Shown here: positions 45,763-54,988 of the stretch, in pieces
Position numbering within the stretch: position 1 is the first letter of the stretch
Layout: each line of letters opens with the position of its first letter
Source of the DNA: RBG-16-34-14 sp963798865
GTDB lineage: Bacteria > Bacteroidota > Ignavibacteria > Ignavibacteriales > Ignavibacteriaceae
Direction of reading: 5' to 3'
Assembly: GCA_963798865.1 (NCBI GenBank)
Contig: CAWCVZ010000004.1
Span: 434,001-498,000 of the forward strand
Length of the DNA: 64,000 nucleotides
Notes under the pieces: model-generated
What the model saw: the letters and a program-made list of their open reading frames with translations, nothing else
What the model was told of the DNA's origin: nothing
The model's database searches: none
Program-made: the position numbers and the translations under genes

Positions 45763-46452
45763 TTAAACCTTAAAACGATGTGTAAGACTAATAACATTCC
45801 CGGTTAAATAATTAAAGTGACTAAAAACACTGTAAACCAGCTCACCAATTTCAACCGGCTTTATCCATTTATCAAAACTGGATTCCTTCATCCATTTCCT
45901 GTTTGCAGGAGTATCAATTATAAAAGGAGCAATTGCATTAACAGTAAGATCGATTTCTTTTCCTTCAAGTGCAAATGTTTTAACAAGATGAATTAAGGCT
46001 GCCTTAGCAGAACCATAAGCTGTTTTTGTAGTTTCCGGGTTTAAGCCCGTATATGCAGCGGTAAAACAGACTGAGCCGCCTGCAGATTTATTTACCAGCC
46101 CTGCAAAATGTTTTGCAATGAAAAAATTTGATTTCAAATTGATATTAATCATTTTATCAAACTCAGCTTCATCTGTTTCCCAGATTTTATTCCCGCCGGT
46201 AAAACCTCCAACTGTACTGTATAAAAAGTAATATTTTTCTTTTGTTGATTTAACTTTTGAAAATGCATCAATAACATTTTTTTCAACAGCCTGATCTTTA
46301 ATTAATATTTTATCAATATTTTTTCCTTCAGGTAAACCTTCAAGTTTAAAATCAAAAAGATAAACTTTATCAAAATCCTTTTTTGTAAGAACTTCCGTTA
46401 TTCCCTTTCCCAAAGCTCCATTAGCACCGAAGATTAATAATTCTTTATTCAA
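45763..46452 (-). CDS. Short-chain dehydrogenase/reductase
   Basis: The 229-residue Rossmann oxidoreductase has GANGALGKGI as the nucleotide loop (8-17) and YGSAK as the catalytic YxxxK. The compact length and KELLIFGANGALGKG start fit the dihydropteridine-reductase-like branch, but the substrate is uncertain. It is next to the nuclease/phosphatase gene (2-base gap) on the same strand. Confidence 0.85.
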   Translation of the reverse strand: MNKELLIFGANGALGKGITEVLTKKDFDKVYLFDFKLEGLPEGKNIDKILIKDQAVEKNVIDAFSKVKSTKEKYYFLYSTVGGFTGGNKIWETDEAEFDKMININLKSNFFIAKHFAGLVNKSAGGSVCFTAAYTGLNPETTKTAYGSAKAALIHLVKTFALEGKEIDLTVNAIAPFIIDTPANRKWMKESSFDKWIKPVEIGELVYSVFSHFNYLTGNVISLTHRFKV

Positions 46453-46454
46453 GA

Positions 46455-47492
46455 TCAGTTTTCCTTATAAAAGAACTTTGTTACAACCGGGAAATGATCA
46501 CTATACCCGCCAAGATACCTGTTACCGCCGTAAGTTGGAAATGCTGTGCCTTCATATTTTCCTGAATGGGTTACCATTATATAAGGTTTATAAACATCAA
46601 ACGAATTACAGATATAATGAAAATCTTTATCATCTAACAAAGAAATCGATATTATTATCTGATCAAGCATATTCCAATCATCCTGGTATTTATATGAGCC
46701 CAATCCTTTTTTATATTCTGGATAAGCAATGTTTAATAAATTTAAAACAATCCTGTCAGTAAACTCAGCACTATCGCAATCATAAGAAAATGCTTTCAGG
46801 TAATTAGTAATTGAAATGTTCCCTGGCTCATCATTAAAATCCCCCATTATAATAATTTTAGATTTCGGGTTTGCGGAGAAATTTTTGTCAACAGAATTTC
46901 TTAAAGTCTCTGCAGCTTTTATTCTGTTTGGTTCAGATTTGGTTTCTCCTCCCCTTCTTGAAGGCCAATGATTTACATAAACATGTAAAGTATCTTTTTC
47001 TTTTGTAAGAAGATTAACATTCAAAACTAATCTTGTAGGGTAACCGTCATCTAACTTAACAGTGTCACCTTTAACTGAAAGAAGAGAAAATAATTTTGAG
47101 TTATAAATTAATCCGTTATCAATACCTCTTTCATCAGGCGATTCGATATAAGCGGTTTTATATTTTTTTTCAGGTAAGAATTTTGAAATAAGCGTGTCAA
47201 GCAGGTTCTGATGTTCAACTTCAACAACGCCAAGAATATCGGGACCCTGGTCATTATTCATCGACCTGATAACTCTTGAAAGATTATACATTTTTTTATC
47301 AAGTCTTTCGGCTGTCCATCCCTTCTCACCGGAAGGAAGAAATTCCTGATCATCTTTCTGCGGGTCATCGACAACATCAAAAAAGTTTTCCAGATTCCAG
47401 GATGCAACTGTTATTGTATCAGATCCTTTCTGGAAAGCAAAATTATTATTTATTAGAATAGTGAAAAGGAAGATTGTTGATAATGTTTTCAA
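46455..47492 (-). CDS. Secreted endonuclease/exonuclease/phosphatase-family protein
   Basis: A 345-residue protein with signal peptide (LSTIFLFTILINNNFAF). EEP catalytic blocks are present: ASWNLENFF, GVVEVEHQN, YVNHWPSRRGG, IIMGDFNDEP, GGYSDHFPVV. This set (Asn/Glu/Asp/His) acts on phosphodiesters, DNA or lipid phosphates. A periplasmic or secreted nuclease or phosphodiesterase is likely; the substrate is unknown. Confidence 0.88.
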   Translation of the reverse strand: MKTLSTIFLFTILINNNFAFQKGSDTITVASWNLENFFDVVDDPQKDDQEFLPSGEKGWTAERLDKKMYNLSRVIRSMNNDQGPDILGVVEVEHQNLLDTLISKFLPEKKYKTAYIESPDERGIDNGLIYNSKLFSLLSVKGDTVKLDDGYPTRLVLNVNLLTKEKDTLHVYVNHWPSRRGGETKSEPNRIKAAETLRNSVDKNFSANPKSKIIIMGDFNDEPGNISITNYLKAFSYDCDSAEFTDRIVLNLLNIAYPEYKKGLGSYKYQDDWNMLDQIIISISLLDDKDFHYICNSFDVYKPYIMVTHSGKYEGTAFPTYGGNRYLGGYSDHFPVVTKFFYKEN

Positions 47493-47576
47493 GAAGTTTT
47501 TTCCTTAATTAAAGTTTCTCAGATTTTATTGTAATTAAAACAGGAGTTGGACATCATAACATTTTATAAATATTAT

Positions 47577-48887
47577 TTACAAAATAAGTAATTGTAGAAT
47601 TATAAATATCGGCAGCAGAACAATTAATGAAAATTTAAAAATGTAGCTGAAAAAATGCGGCATTTTGATATTGTTTTCTTCTGCAACTGCTTTAACCATA
47701 AAATTAGGACCATTTCCAATATAAGTCATACTTCCAAAAAAGACTGCGGCTATACATATTGCTCTTAAAAGTTCTTCGGGAATTCCGGCAACAATATTCG
47801 GTGAAACTGAACCTAAGCCTAATGCGAGGGAATGAAAAGTAACTGCTGTTGGAGTATTATCAAGAAAGCTGCTGAGAGCTCCTGTATAATAATAAAATTG
47901 AACCGGACTGGTTATGCCAAGATTTTTTGCATTCATTTCTAAATATAAAAGGCAGGGAACCATCGTAATAAAAATTCCTAAAAAGAGGAATGCAACTTCT
48001 TCTATGGGACCCCAGGTAAAGTTATTTGCTTTACGTGTTTGCTTTAGAGTGAACTTCAAAGATAGTATTGCTAAAATTAATATCACTCCTTCGCGAATAA
48101 ATTTTAAATAATGGTTGGTATTAATAAAAGGCAAGTATTGTTGATTTAGAAAAGCTACTGCAAGAACAACACCTGCAAGCCATATAAAATTTGTTTTACC
48201 AAAAAGTTTCAGCGGCTGAATCTCTGATTTATCTTTTATAATTGCTTTAATTGGTTCCTTTTTATGATAGTAACTATCTACAAAAAAATAAACTACTAAA
48301 AGAAGTCCATTAGTAATAAACCATTCGATAAATAATTTAAAAGACCATGTAAAATGAGCACCCCTTAAATACATCATAAATAAAGGTGGATCTCCAAGTG
48401 GAGTAAGAAGACCTCCGCAGTTAGCCACAATTCCTATAAAAAATAATATCGTGTGAACTTTAAACTGACGTTCTCTATTAGTCTGAATTAAAGGTCTGAT
48501 AAGAAGCATTGCTGCGCCGGTTGTTCCCATAAATGAAGCAAACAGAGCACCAACTCCTAAAAACAAAGTATTGATTGAAGGCTTTGCTTCAATGTCACCG
48601 GTTAGAAAAATTCCTCCTGTAATTGTAAACAGTGCACCGAGCAAAATAATAAACGGGATGTAATCAAATACCATTGTCTCAACCAGCCTGTGGCTTAAAC
48701 CTCCCGATATAAGATAAATTATAACCGGTATGCTTAATATTATTGCTATGACAAGTTTGTTCTTATTTTTTTCCCAGAAGTGATTCCAGAATAATGGAAA
48801 AACGGCAATGGAAAGAAGCATTAAAACAAAAGGCAGAAGTGTTATTATAGGTATATTTACAAATTCTGATTCCATAAGCTTTTCCAA
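47577..48887 (-). CDS. NhaD-like sodium:proton antiporter
   Basis: The 436-residue ion-transporter-superfamily protein has about a dozen helices. GTTGAAMLLIRPLI and ANCGGLLTPLGDPPLFMMYLRG match the NhaD/citrate-transporter pattern, and FLDNTPTAVTFHSLA is the second half-repeat counterpart. It would export Na+ for H+. The alternative start is ATG 48875 (MESEFVN). It is one of three adjacent ion or solute transporters on this strand. Confidence 0.88.
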   Translation of the reverse strand: MEKLMESEFVNIPIITLLPFVLMLLSIAVFPLFWNHFWEKNKNKLVIAIILSIPVIIYLISGGLSHRLVETMVFDYIPFIILLGALFTITGGIFLTGDIEAKPSINTLFLGVGALFASFMGTTGAAMLLIRPLIQTNRERQFKVHTILFFIGIVANCGGLLTPLGDPPLFMMYLRGAHFTWSFKLFIEWFITNGLLLVVYFFVDSYYHKKEPIKAIIKDKSEIQPLKLFGKTNFIWLAGVVLAVAFLNQQYLPFINTNHYLKFIREGVILILAILSLKFTLKQTRKANNFTWGPIEEVAFLFLGIFITMVPCLLYLEMNAKNLGITSPVQFYYYTGALSSFLDNTPTAVTFHSLALGLGSVSPNIVAGIPEELLRAICIAAVFFGSMTYIGNGPNFMVKAVAEENNIKMPHFFSYIFKFSLIVLLPIFIILQLLIL

Positions 48888-48912
48888 ATATAATTAATTA
48901 CAAGGATTTAAT

Positions 48913-50736
48913 TTACATATTCAGACGGGTTATTACCCCGTGCAATTTATTGTATGGTAAATCATAAAAACGCACAAACGGCGGAGAAATCTTTTTTAAT
49001 AAAGCAAATAATTTTAATAAAGGATTATTTGTTATAATATCCTCCACTCCATAAAAAATTACTTTTTCAGAAAAATCAAGCTGCTTGAATATTCTGTGTA
49101 AGTTAATTACTTCAAGGTAACCGGAAGATATTTCTACTCCGAATAATCCATGCGTTATATCTTTTACTTTCTTTATATCAATTCCATAAGGTTCATCGGT
49201 AGTATGTATAGATACCATAATATTATTTTCATAAATAATATTTCCCCTTATAATTACATGAACCATGTATGGAGGAATTTCTGTGATAGCCCTGGTAAAA
49301 AAGAGAGCAGATCCTTTAATATTATTTCCCATACTGTAAATCTGGTTAAAGCTTTCAATAAAAGTATCTACCGGTAAGGATCTGAAACTTCTTCTCATCC
49401 TTTCATTTCCTTTAGACCATAATCTTATAATGAAAAATGGAACTGCCGCAATAATTATAGACCAATAACCTCCATGTGGAATTTTATCGGATACTGCAAT
49501 AAGAAAAGCAATGTTTACAAAGAAAATTAAAATAGCAACAGACATCTTCAATAAATTCTTTTTTATTTTAAATATCCAAATCATAAAAATAGTGCTGATC
49601 GTCATTGTAGCGGTTACAGCAAGTCCGTAAGCAGATGCAAGGTTTTCAGATTTTTTAAATAATATTACTATGAATATAACTGTAATCATTAATATCCAGT
49701 TAACAACTCCAATATATATCTGGGACTTAAGATGTGTTGATGTGTATTTAACCTTCATTAAAGGAAAAATTCTTGTTGTAATTCCCTGGTATATAAGAGA
49801 CATTATAGCACTTATCATAGCTTGTGATGCAATTATAGTTGCAAACAAAGTAAGAATAAGGAATGGAACATAAATAATTTCTGAAAACGACCTGATCATT
49901 TCAAAAAGAATTAAGCCTGATCTTTTATGGCTCATAAGAAATGCACCCTGACCGAAATAATTAATTATCAAAGCAAAAAAAACAAAATACCATGCATTCC
50001 TTATTGGCTTACTTCCGAGGTGTCCCATATCAGCATATAAAGCTTCACCTCCGGTTGCACAAAGAATAATCTCGCTTAAAATAAAAAATCCGGGAAAACC
50101 ATTATGAATAAAAAAATTAATAGCATAGTGAGGGCTTACGGCCGCAAGAATACCCGGAACTTTAGATATTGAAATTATTCCACTGATAAAAAGAGCTAAA
50201 AACCAGAGCAGCATTATAGGTCCGAAGGAGGATGAAACTTTGTCTGTACCTTTAAACTGAAATGAGAAAAGCAGGACAGTAATTAAACAGGTTATAATAA
50301 TTATTGTATTTGATGGAACAAATCCGATTCCCGGTATTAATGCAATTCCTTCCACCGCTGATAAAATACTTATTGCCGGTGTTATAACACCATCACCCAT
50401 TAAAAGTGAAACACCAATAAAACCAAGGAAACCGGCAAAGGCTATTTTTCTTCCGCCCTTTAAGCTGCTTAATAGAATTTCTTTAAGTACAATTATTCCC
50501 CCTTCGCCTTTTATACTAAGACTCATTGCAAGCCAGGCGTATTGAACTGTAACAAGAATTACCAGGGACCAGAAAATCAGGGAAACTATTCCCATTATAT
50601 TTTCTACTGTGGGAGATGTAAGAACAAAGACAACTGATAAAGTATAAATCGGACTTGTACCGATATCCCCGAATACAAGTCCCATTGCTTTAATTATTTC
50701 TTTCTTATCTGCAGACTTTTCAGATTCATCCATCAT
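48913..50736 (-). CDS. kup: Potassium uptake protein Kup
   Basis: A 607-residue K+:H+ symporter of the KUP/HAK/KT family. GLVFGDIGTSPIYTL is the family signature, with about twelve helices in the first 430 residues and a C-terminal cytoplasmic domain (PPYMVHVIIRGNIIYENN). The signature GEALYADMGHLG is intact. Length is near the usual 620. It lies between the NhaD-like and DAACS genes. Confidence 0.93.
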   Translation of the reverse strand: MMDESEKSADKKEIIKAMGLVFGDIGTSPIYTLSVVFVLTSPTVENIMGIVSLIFWSLVILVTVQYAWLAMSLSIKGEGGIIVLKEILLSSLKGGRKIAFAGFLGFIGVSLLMGDGVITPAISILSAVEGIALIPGIGFVPSNTIIIITCLITVLLFSFQFKGTDKVSSSFGPIMLLWFLALFISGIISISKVPGILAAVSPHYAINFFIHNGFPGFFILSEIILCATGGEALYADMGHLGSKPIRNAWYFVFFALIINYFGQGAFLMSHKRSGLILFEMIRSFSEIIYVPFLILTLFATIIASQAMISAIMSLIYQGITTRIFPLMKVKYTSTHLKSQIYIGVVNWILMITVIFIVILFKKSENLASAYGLAVTATMTISTIFMIWIFKIKKNLLKMSVAILIFFVNIAFLIAVSDKIPHGGYWSIIIAAVPFFIIRLWSKGNERMRRSFRSLPVDTFIESFNQIYSMGNNIKGSALFFTRAITEIPPYMVHVIIRGNIIYENNIMVSIHTTDEPYGIDIKKVKDITHGLFGVEISSGYLEVINLHRIFKQLDFSEKVIFYGVEDIITNNPLLKLFALLKKISPPFVRFYDLPYNKLHGVITRLNM

Positions 50737-50798
50737 TAATAATTAAAAAATTGGCTCGTAATTTAGCTACAACTAAGCATACATTATAATCAAAATTA

Positions 50799-52304
50799 TT
50801 AATTTAATTCCTGAACCTGCAAAATCTCTTTTTCCGAGGAAGCAATTGCAACAGCAACAGCAGCATCACCAGTAATATTAGTAACAGTTCTGCACATATC
50901 AAGAATTCTATCCACACCAAGTATTAAAGCTATGCCCACCTCAGGAATGCCGACTGCTTTTAGAATTATTACAAGCATAATTATTCCAACTCCCGGAACC
51001 GGGGCAGTTCCGATAGAAGCTAAAGTTGCCGTAAGAACTATAGTAAGCTGCTGTACAAAGTTAAGTTCAATTCCAAATACCTGGGCAATAAAAACTGCTG
51101 CTACTCCCTGGTACAAAGCAGTCCCATCCATATTTATAGTTGCACCAAGCGGAAGCACAAAACTTGTTACAGATTTTGAAACACCAAGATTTTCTTCTAA
51201 ACATTCCATATTAACCGGAAGAGTTGCTGCACTGGAACTTGTGCTGAAAGCGATTGCCTGAGCTTTTCTCATTCCTCTAAAGAATGATGAAACTTTTATT
51301 TTTGAAAATAATTTTACTATTAAAGCATAAGTACCCGTGGTTTGAATAAAAAGTCCAACTATAACAGCTGCCATATACCAGATTAATGTTTGCAGAATGC
51401 TGAATCCGAATTGTGCAACAGTTGCAGAAATTAATGTAAATACTGCAAAGGGTGCGATGATCATAATAATATCTACAAGCCGTATCATTGCATCGCTTAA
51501 GCCATTAAAAAAATTTAAGACAGGCTCAGCGCTTTCTTTTTTTATAAGACTTAAAACAACACCAAGCATTACTGCGAAGAAAACTATCTGAAGCATTTCT
51601 CCATCAGCCAGGGCTTTTAATGGATTCTTTGGAACAATATTTACAATCATATTAATGATGTCATAATCAGCAACCTGATCTATATTTTGTGAGATATCCT
51701 CACTGTAAGCAGAAAGCATTCTTTCTTTAGTGTAGGAATCGATCTTCTTTCCGGGCTGAATGATATTTGCCATTGCCAACCCGATTGAAATAGCTATTGC
51801 GGTTGTAACGAGATAAAATGCAATTGTTTTCCCTCCAATTCTTGCAAACTTTTTTATATCACCTAAGCTTGCAGCACCAACAGTTAATGAAGCAAGAACA
51901 AGAGGAATTGCGATCATCATAAGCAGACGAATAAAAATATCACCGATCCATTTTAACGAAGTTGCTATTGTTGTTTCTTTAGAGATTAATTTTATCCCGG
52001 AGAAATAAGATGATTTTAATTCCCCGTTCTCATCTCTATAACGCTTAACAAAAATATTAACCTGGGAATTAGATTTGTGAAGCTTCTTAAAGAAAGCAAC
52101 TATCTCCAGCTGGGAACTGTTATCGAAACTTACAGAATCTTTTGAGTCGGTAATAAAAATAAACTCATCCCACCCCTTAATTACTTTATCCTGATTATTA
52201 TAATTAAGAATAAGGATGTTGGGATCAATATTAAATAAAGAACCGAAAACGGCTCCGGCAATTAAAGCAATAAGTATCTGGTTATGTAGTTTTGGAATTT
52301 TCAA
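50799..52304 (-). CDS. Dicarboxylate/amino-acid:cation symporter (DAACS) with a large extracytoplasmic insert
   Basis: The 501-residue GltP/DctA-like carrier has the serine-rich hairpin AFSTSSSAATLPV, the NMDGT cation motif, and helix 8 with DRILDMCRTVTN. Normal members have about 430 residues; here some 85 extra hydrophilic residues (NNQDKVIKGWDEF to SYFSGIKLISKE) lie between the first helix (about 10-25) and the second (about 118 on), probably in the periplasm. Substrate is glutamate, aspartate or C4-dicarboxylate. It is first of the transporter run. Confidence 0.9.
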   Translation of the reverse strand: MKIPKLHNQILIALIAGAVFGSLFNIDPNILILNYNNQDKVIKGWDEFIFITDSKDSVSFDNSSQLEIVAFFKKLHKSNSQVNIFVKRYRDENGELKSSYFSGIKLISKETTIATSLKWIGDIFIRLLMMIAIPLVLASLTVGAASLGDIKKFARIGGKTIAFYLVTTAIAISIGLAMANIIQPGKKIDSYTKERMLSAYSEDISQNIDQVADYDIINMIVNIVPKNPLKALADGEMLQIVFFAVMLGVVLSLIKKESAEPVLNFFNGLSDAMIRLVDIIMIIAPFAVFTLISATVAQFGFSILQTLIWYMAAVIVGLFIQTTGTYALIVKLFSKIKVSSFFRGMRKAQAIAFSTSSSAATLPVNMECLEENLGVSKSVTSFVLPLGATINMDGTALYQGVAAVFIAQVFGIELNFVQQLTIVLTATLASIGTAPVPGVGIIMLVIILKAVGIPEVGIALILGVDRILDMCRTVTNITGDAAVAVAIASSEKEILQVQELN

Positions 52305-53065
52305 TAACCTTATTTAAGAAAAAAGTGAATAGAAAACATATTCTGTTATACCTAAAATAAGTAAGCTGATGAAAATAATAAGAATAAAGTTATCAGATTT
52401 TTTTATGATTCCATAGTTGAGATAACTTTGGGAAAAACAGGCGTAATGACTTTGCACACTCTTCGGCTTGCCTACCTGCAGGGAAGACAGGTTTTCCTTA
52501 GTAAGAAGTTTTGATTTCCCTCTCCTTTATAAGGAGAAGGATAAAGGGACTAAGAATTTTATTAAAATAAATAAAAGTGGAATATGAAAATAATGTTGAA
52601 TAAGTGGATTATTAAAACCTCACCCTGCCCCTCTCCTTGGTAAGTCCAAAGGACTCCTATGGAGGAGAGGGTGAATGAAAGAAGAGTGTCATCCTGAATT
52701 TTCTTCAGGATCTGAAGAAGGAAAATGTTGAAACAAAGGAGATGCTATCCAAAGGACTCTCCCGTAGAGATTCCTTTGGAACTTCGGAGAAACAAGTTCA
52801 GCATAACAATTAGAGAATATTAACCCACCCCCAACCCCCTGCATTACGGTTGGCAAAAAAGAACTTGCACTTAAATATTTTTACTGTTCTTTTCTCTTAA
52901 TAGAAAAGAACCAAAGATCCCCGAAGGGGAAGGCAAGGCTGCAAATAAATTGTTAAAGAATTATCTTGAATGGGCGCTTCCCTTTAGATAATTTTTTGAC
53001 GAATTTCTTTTGGTAAATACTGTAGTTAGAAAAAATAAAATATTTCTTTACAAGGAGGATTTTTT
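52305..53065. repeat. Intergenic region packed with palindromic repeats
   Basis: This 761-bp gap has no gene. Seen in order: a CCTACC...ACAGG hairpin (52470-52496); an inverted repeat of CACCCTGCCCCTCTCC (52621-52636) and GGAGAGGGTG (52664-52673); a long TCATCCTGAAT...CAAGTTCAGCATAAC palindrome (about 52688-52808) with an inner AAGGACTCTC / GAGATTCCTT pair; a CCCACCCCCAACCCCC block (about 52825); TTCTTTTCTC / AGAAAAGAAC; and CCCCGAAGGGG. All look like members of dispersed, probably non-autonomous repeat families. AAGGAGG precedes the next gene. Confidence 0.65.
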
Positions 53066-53456
53066 ATGAAACAAAAGAATAATGGCAGAGAAGTTATTAG
53101 TTCTCTTGTTGCAGCAATAAATACAAAGGATTTAAATGCGTTAGATAAAGTATTCAGTGAGGATGTAATTATGGAATGGCCGCAGTCAGGTGAAAGAATA
53201 AAAGGAAATAAAAACCGGAGAGAAATTTATAAACGTTTTCCAGCTTTGCCGACGGTTAAACCAAACAGGATGCAGGGAAACGGCGATCTATGGTTTTTAG
53301 AAGCATCATTGGATTATGGGGATGCCGGTAAGTACCCAGTGTGTTTTTATTTTTGAAATTAAAAATGGTTTAATCTCAAAAGAAATCGCTTACTGGTCAA
53401 CTCCTTTTCCTACACCTGAATGGCGGAAGCCCTGGGTGGAAAGTTTTGAATTTTGA
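53066..53456 (+). pseudogene. SnoaL/NTF2-like protein gene, one frameshift
   Basis: The open frame stops at 53356 after GKYPVCFYF. Removing one T in the T-rich run near 53346-53354 continues IFEIKNGLISKEIAYWSTPFP and ends WRKPWVESFEF at 53456, giving about 130 residues, normal for a SnoaL-like fold. Motifs include LVAAINTKDLNALDKVFSEDV and EWPQSGERIKG. Such proteins are small polyketide-cyclase-like or unknown enzymes. A strong AAGGAGG site precedes ATG. Indel is probably an error. Confidence 0.75.
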
Positions 53457-53750
53457 GTTTTGAATTATAATGTACCTGCTACGGTCAGGAATAAAAGAAA
53501 AATATGTTTATTCCCTCCACCGGCGGGAGAGTTATTTTTTTTAACCAAGTGAAATATAATCCCAGGAATTTATTGCAGTCCTTGAATTCCTGCCTGCCAT
53601 CAGGCAGGTTTAATTCTTTTCTTCAAATGAATTTTCATATTGATTAATCTGCCAAAGTTTTAATATTTTACCAACAGGTTTTTTATAATTATTAATTAAC
53701 TAAATAAAAGGGGAAACAAATAAGAACCTTCGTTAGGGAGATTCAATAAA
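53457..53750. other. Intergenic, with a CCTGCCTG hairpin
   Basis: No gene. CCTGCCTG (53589-53596) and CAGGCAGG (53601-53608) form a perfect 8-bp stem with loop CCAT, followed by TTTAATTC, flanked by GAATTC/TTTAATTC-like ends. It is the third copy of the family seen at 28345 and 52470. Confidence 0.55.
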
Positions 53751-54655
53751 ATGACTGACCACACCGGGAAAATATTTGCAATACGCCTCTCTTTTGCAGC
53801 GGGCATTGTAATGCTTTTAATAAAGTGGTACGCTTATAGTATTACCGGATCTTCGGCAATACTTTCAGACGCAGTTGAATCAGTTGTACATATTATAGGT
53901 GTTGCATTTGCAGTTTACAGTTTATGGCTTAGTCTTAAACCGGCGGATGAAAGTCATCTTTACGGACATGAAAAGATCAATTATTTTTCTGCAGGTATTG
54001 AAGGCGGGCTTATTGTACTGGCTGCAGCTTATATAATTTTCATATCTGTTAAAAGATTAATATTTGGAATTGAACTGACAAATCTCGATCAGGGAACTTA
54101 TTTCACTATCGGGGCATCTGTAATAAATCTTGCTTTAGGATTGTATCTTGTCAGGAAAGGGAAAAAAGTAAATTCGATAATTCTTATAGCAAACGGAAAA
54201 CATGTTCTTACCGATTCGTGGACAAGTTTTGGTGTGGTTGCCGGTTTGTGTTTAGTATTACTTACAGGCTGGCTCCCTTTTGATCCTATAGTTGCCATTA
54301 TTGCCGCTGCAAATATTTTGTGGACAGGGGGAAAATTAATAAGAGAATCTGCCGGTGGTCTTAATGGATGAAGCAAATTCCGATCTGGGAAATTCACTGA
54401 CGGACACTCCTGAATAAAGAAACAGAAAAACATGGTTTACAATATCACCAGCTGAGGTACCGTGAAAGTGGAAATTCATTATGGATAGAGTTTCATTTGT
54501 TGTTTCCGAAAGAAATACTCCTGGATGATGCTCATAAGACTGCAACTGAAATAGAGCATTTTATTAAGAATTCATTTAGCAAAGATGTAAATATTGTAAC
54601 TCACCTTGAGTCATTATATAAGCATGATGAAATTCATAAAGAAGAGTTTCATTAG
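53751..54655 (+). pseudogene. Cation diffusion facilitator (CDF) transporter gene, frameshifted
   Basis: The first piece (to 54371) has five or six helices and CDF metal motifs: GSSAILSDAVESVVHII and ANGKHVLTDSWTSFGVV (His/Asp zinc sites). The frame ends GGLNG; dropping an A near 54364 gives GGLMDEANSDL, and further shifts near 54385-54412 lead to LLNKETEKHGLQYHQL and an intact C-terminal domain ending HKEEFH at 54655. The whole is about 300 residues, normal for CDF exporters of Zn2+, Fe2+ or Mn2+. At least two indels separate the pieces. Confidence 0.82.
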
Positions 54656-54758
54656 GATTATTCTAATTCAGAATAGCCTAAAATTATTTAATTAGCGGGC
54701 GAATCAAATTTTTTTTGAATATGTTTGTTTTGTGTAAAAAATTTTAAGGGAGAAAATT

Positions 54759-54953
54759 ATGCTGAAGATTGAAATAAATTTATCTGAAGAAGATTTAAAA
54801 AACGTAACAAGAGTTCTTGAGAGATATATTTCAGATTTAAGCATGGAAATAGCAGATACAGATAGCATGGATTTCAGAGATGACTTAAAATCTGAAAGAA
54901 CTTCATTACAAAAAGTTTTGAATCAACTTGCAGCCAAGCAATCTCAAAAATAA
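54759..54953 (+). CDS. Small coiled-coil protein
   Basis: A 64-residue, highly charged helical protein (LSEEDLKNVTRVLERYISDL, then LKSERTSLQKVLNQL) with GGGAG ahead of its ATG. No membrane segment and no family known to me. It lies 35 bases before hppA on the same strand and may share its transcript. Confidence 0.55.
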   Translation: MLKIEINLSEEDLKNVTRVLERYISDLSMEIADTDSMDFRDDLKSERTSLQKVLNQLAAKQSQK

Positions 54954-54988
54954 TCATTAAAAAATAAAAACAAACCCAGAGAACCAAA

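Noticed and set aside
52305..53065. CRISPR array
   Set aside because: Repeats here are different palindromes, not one direct repeat with equal spacers, and no cas genes occur.
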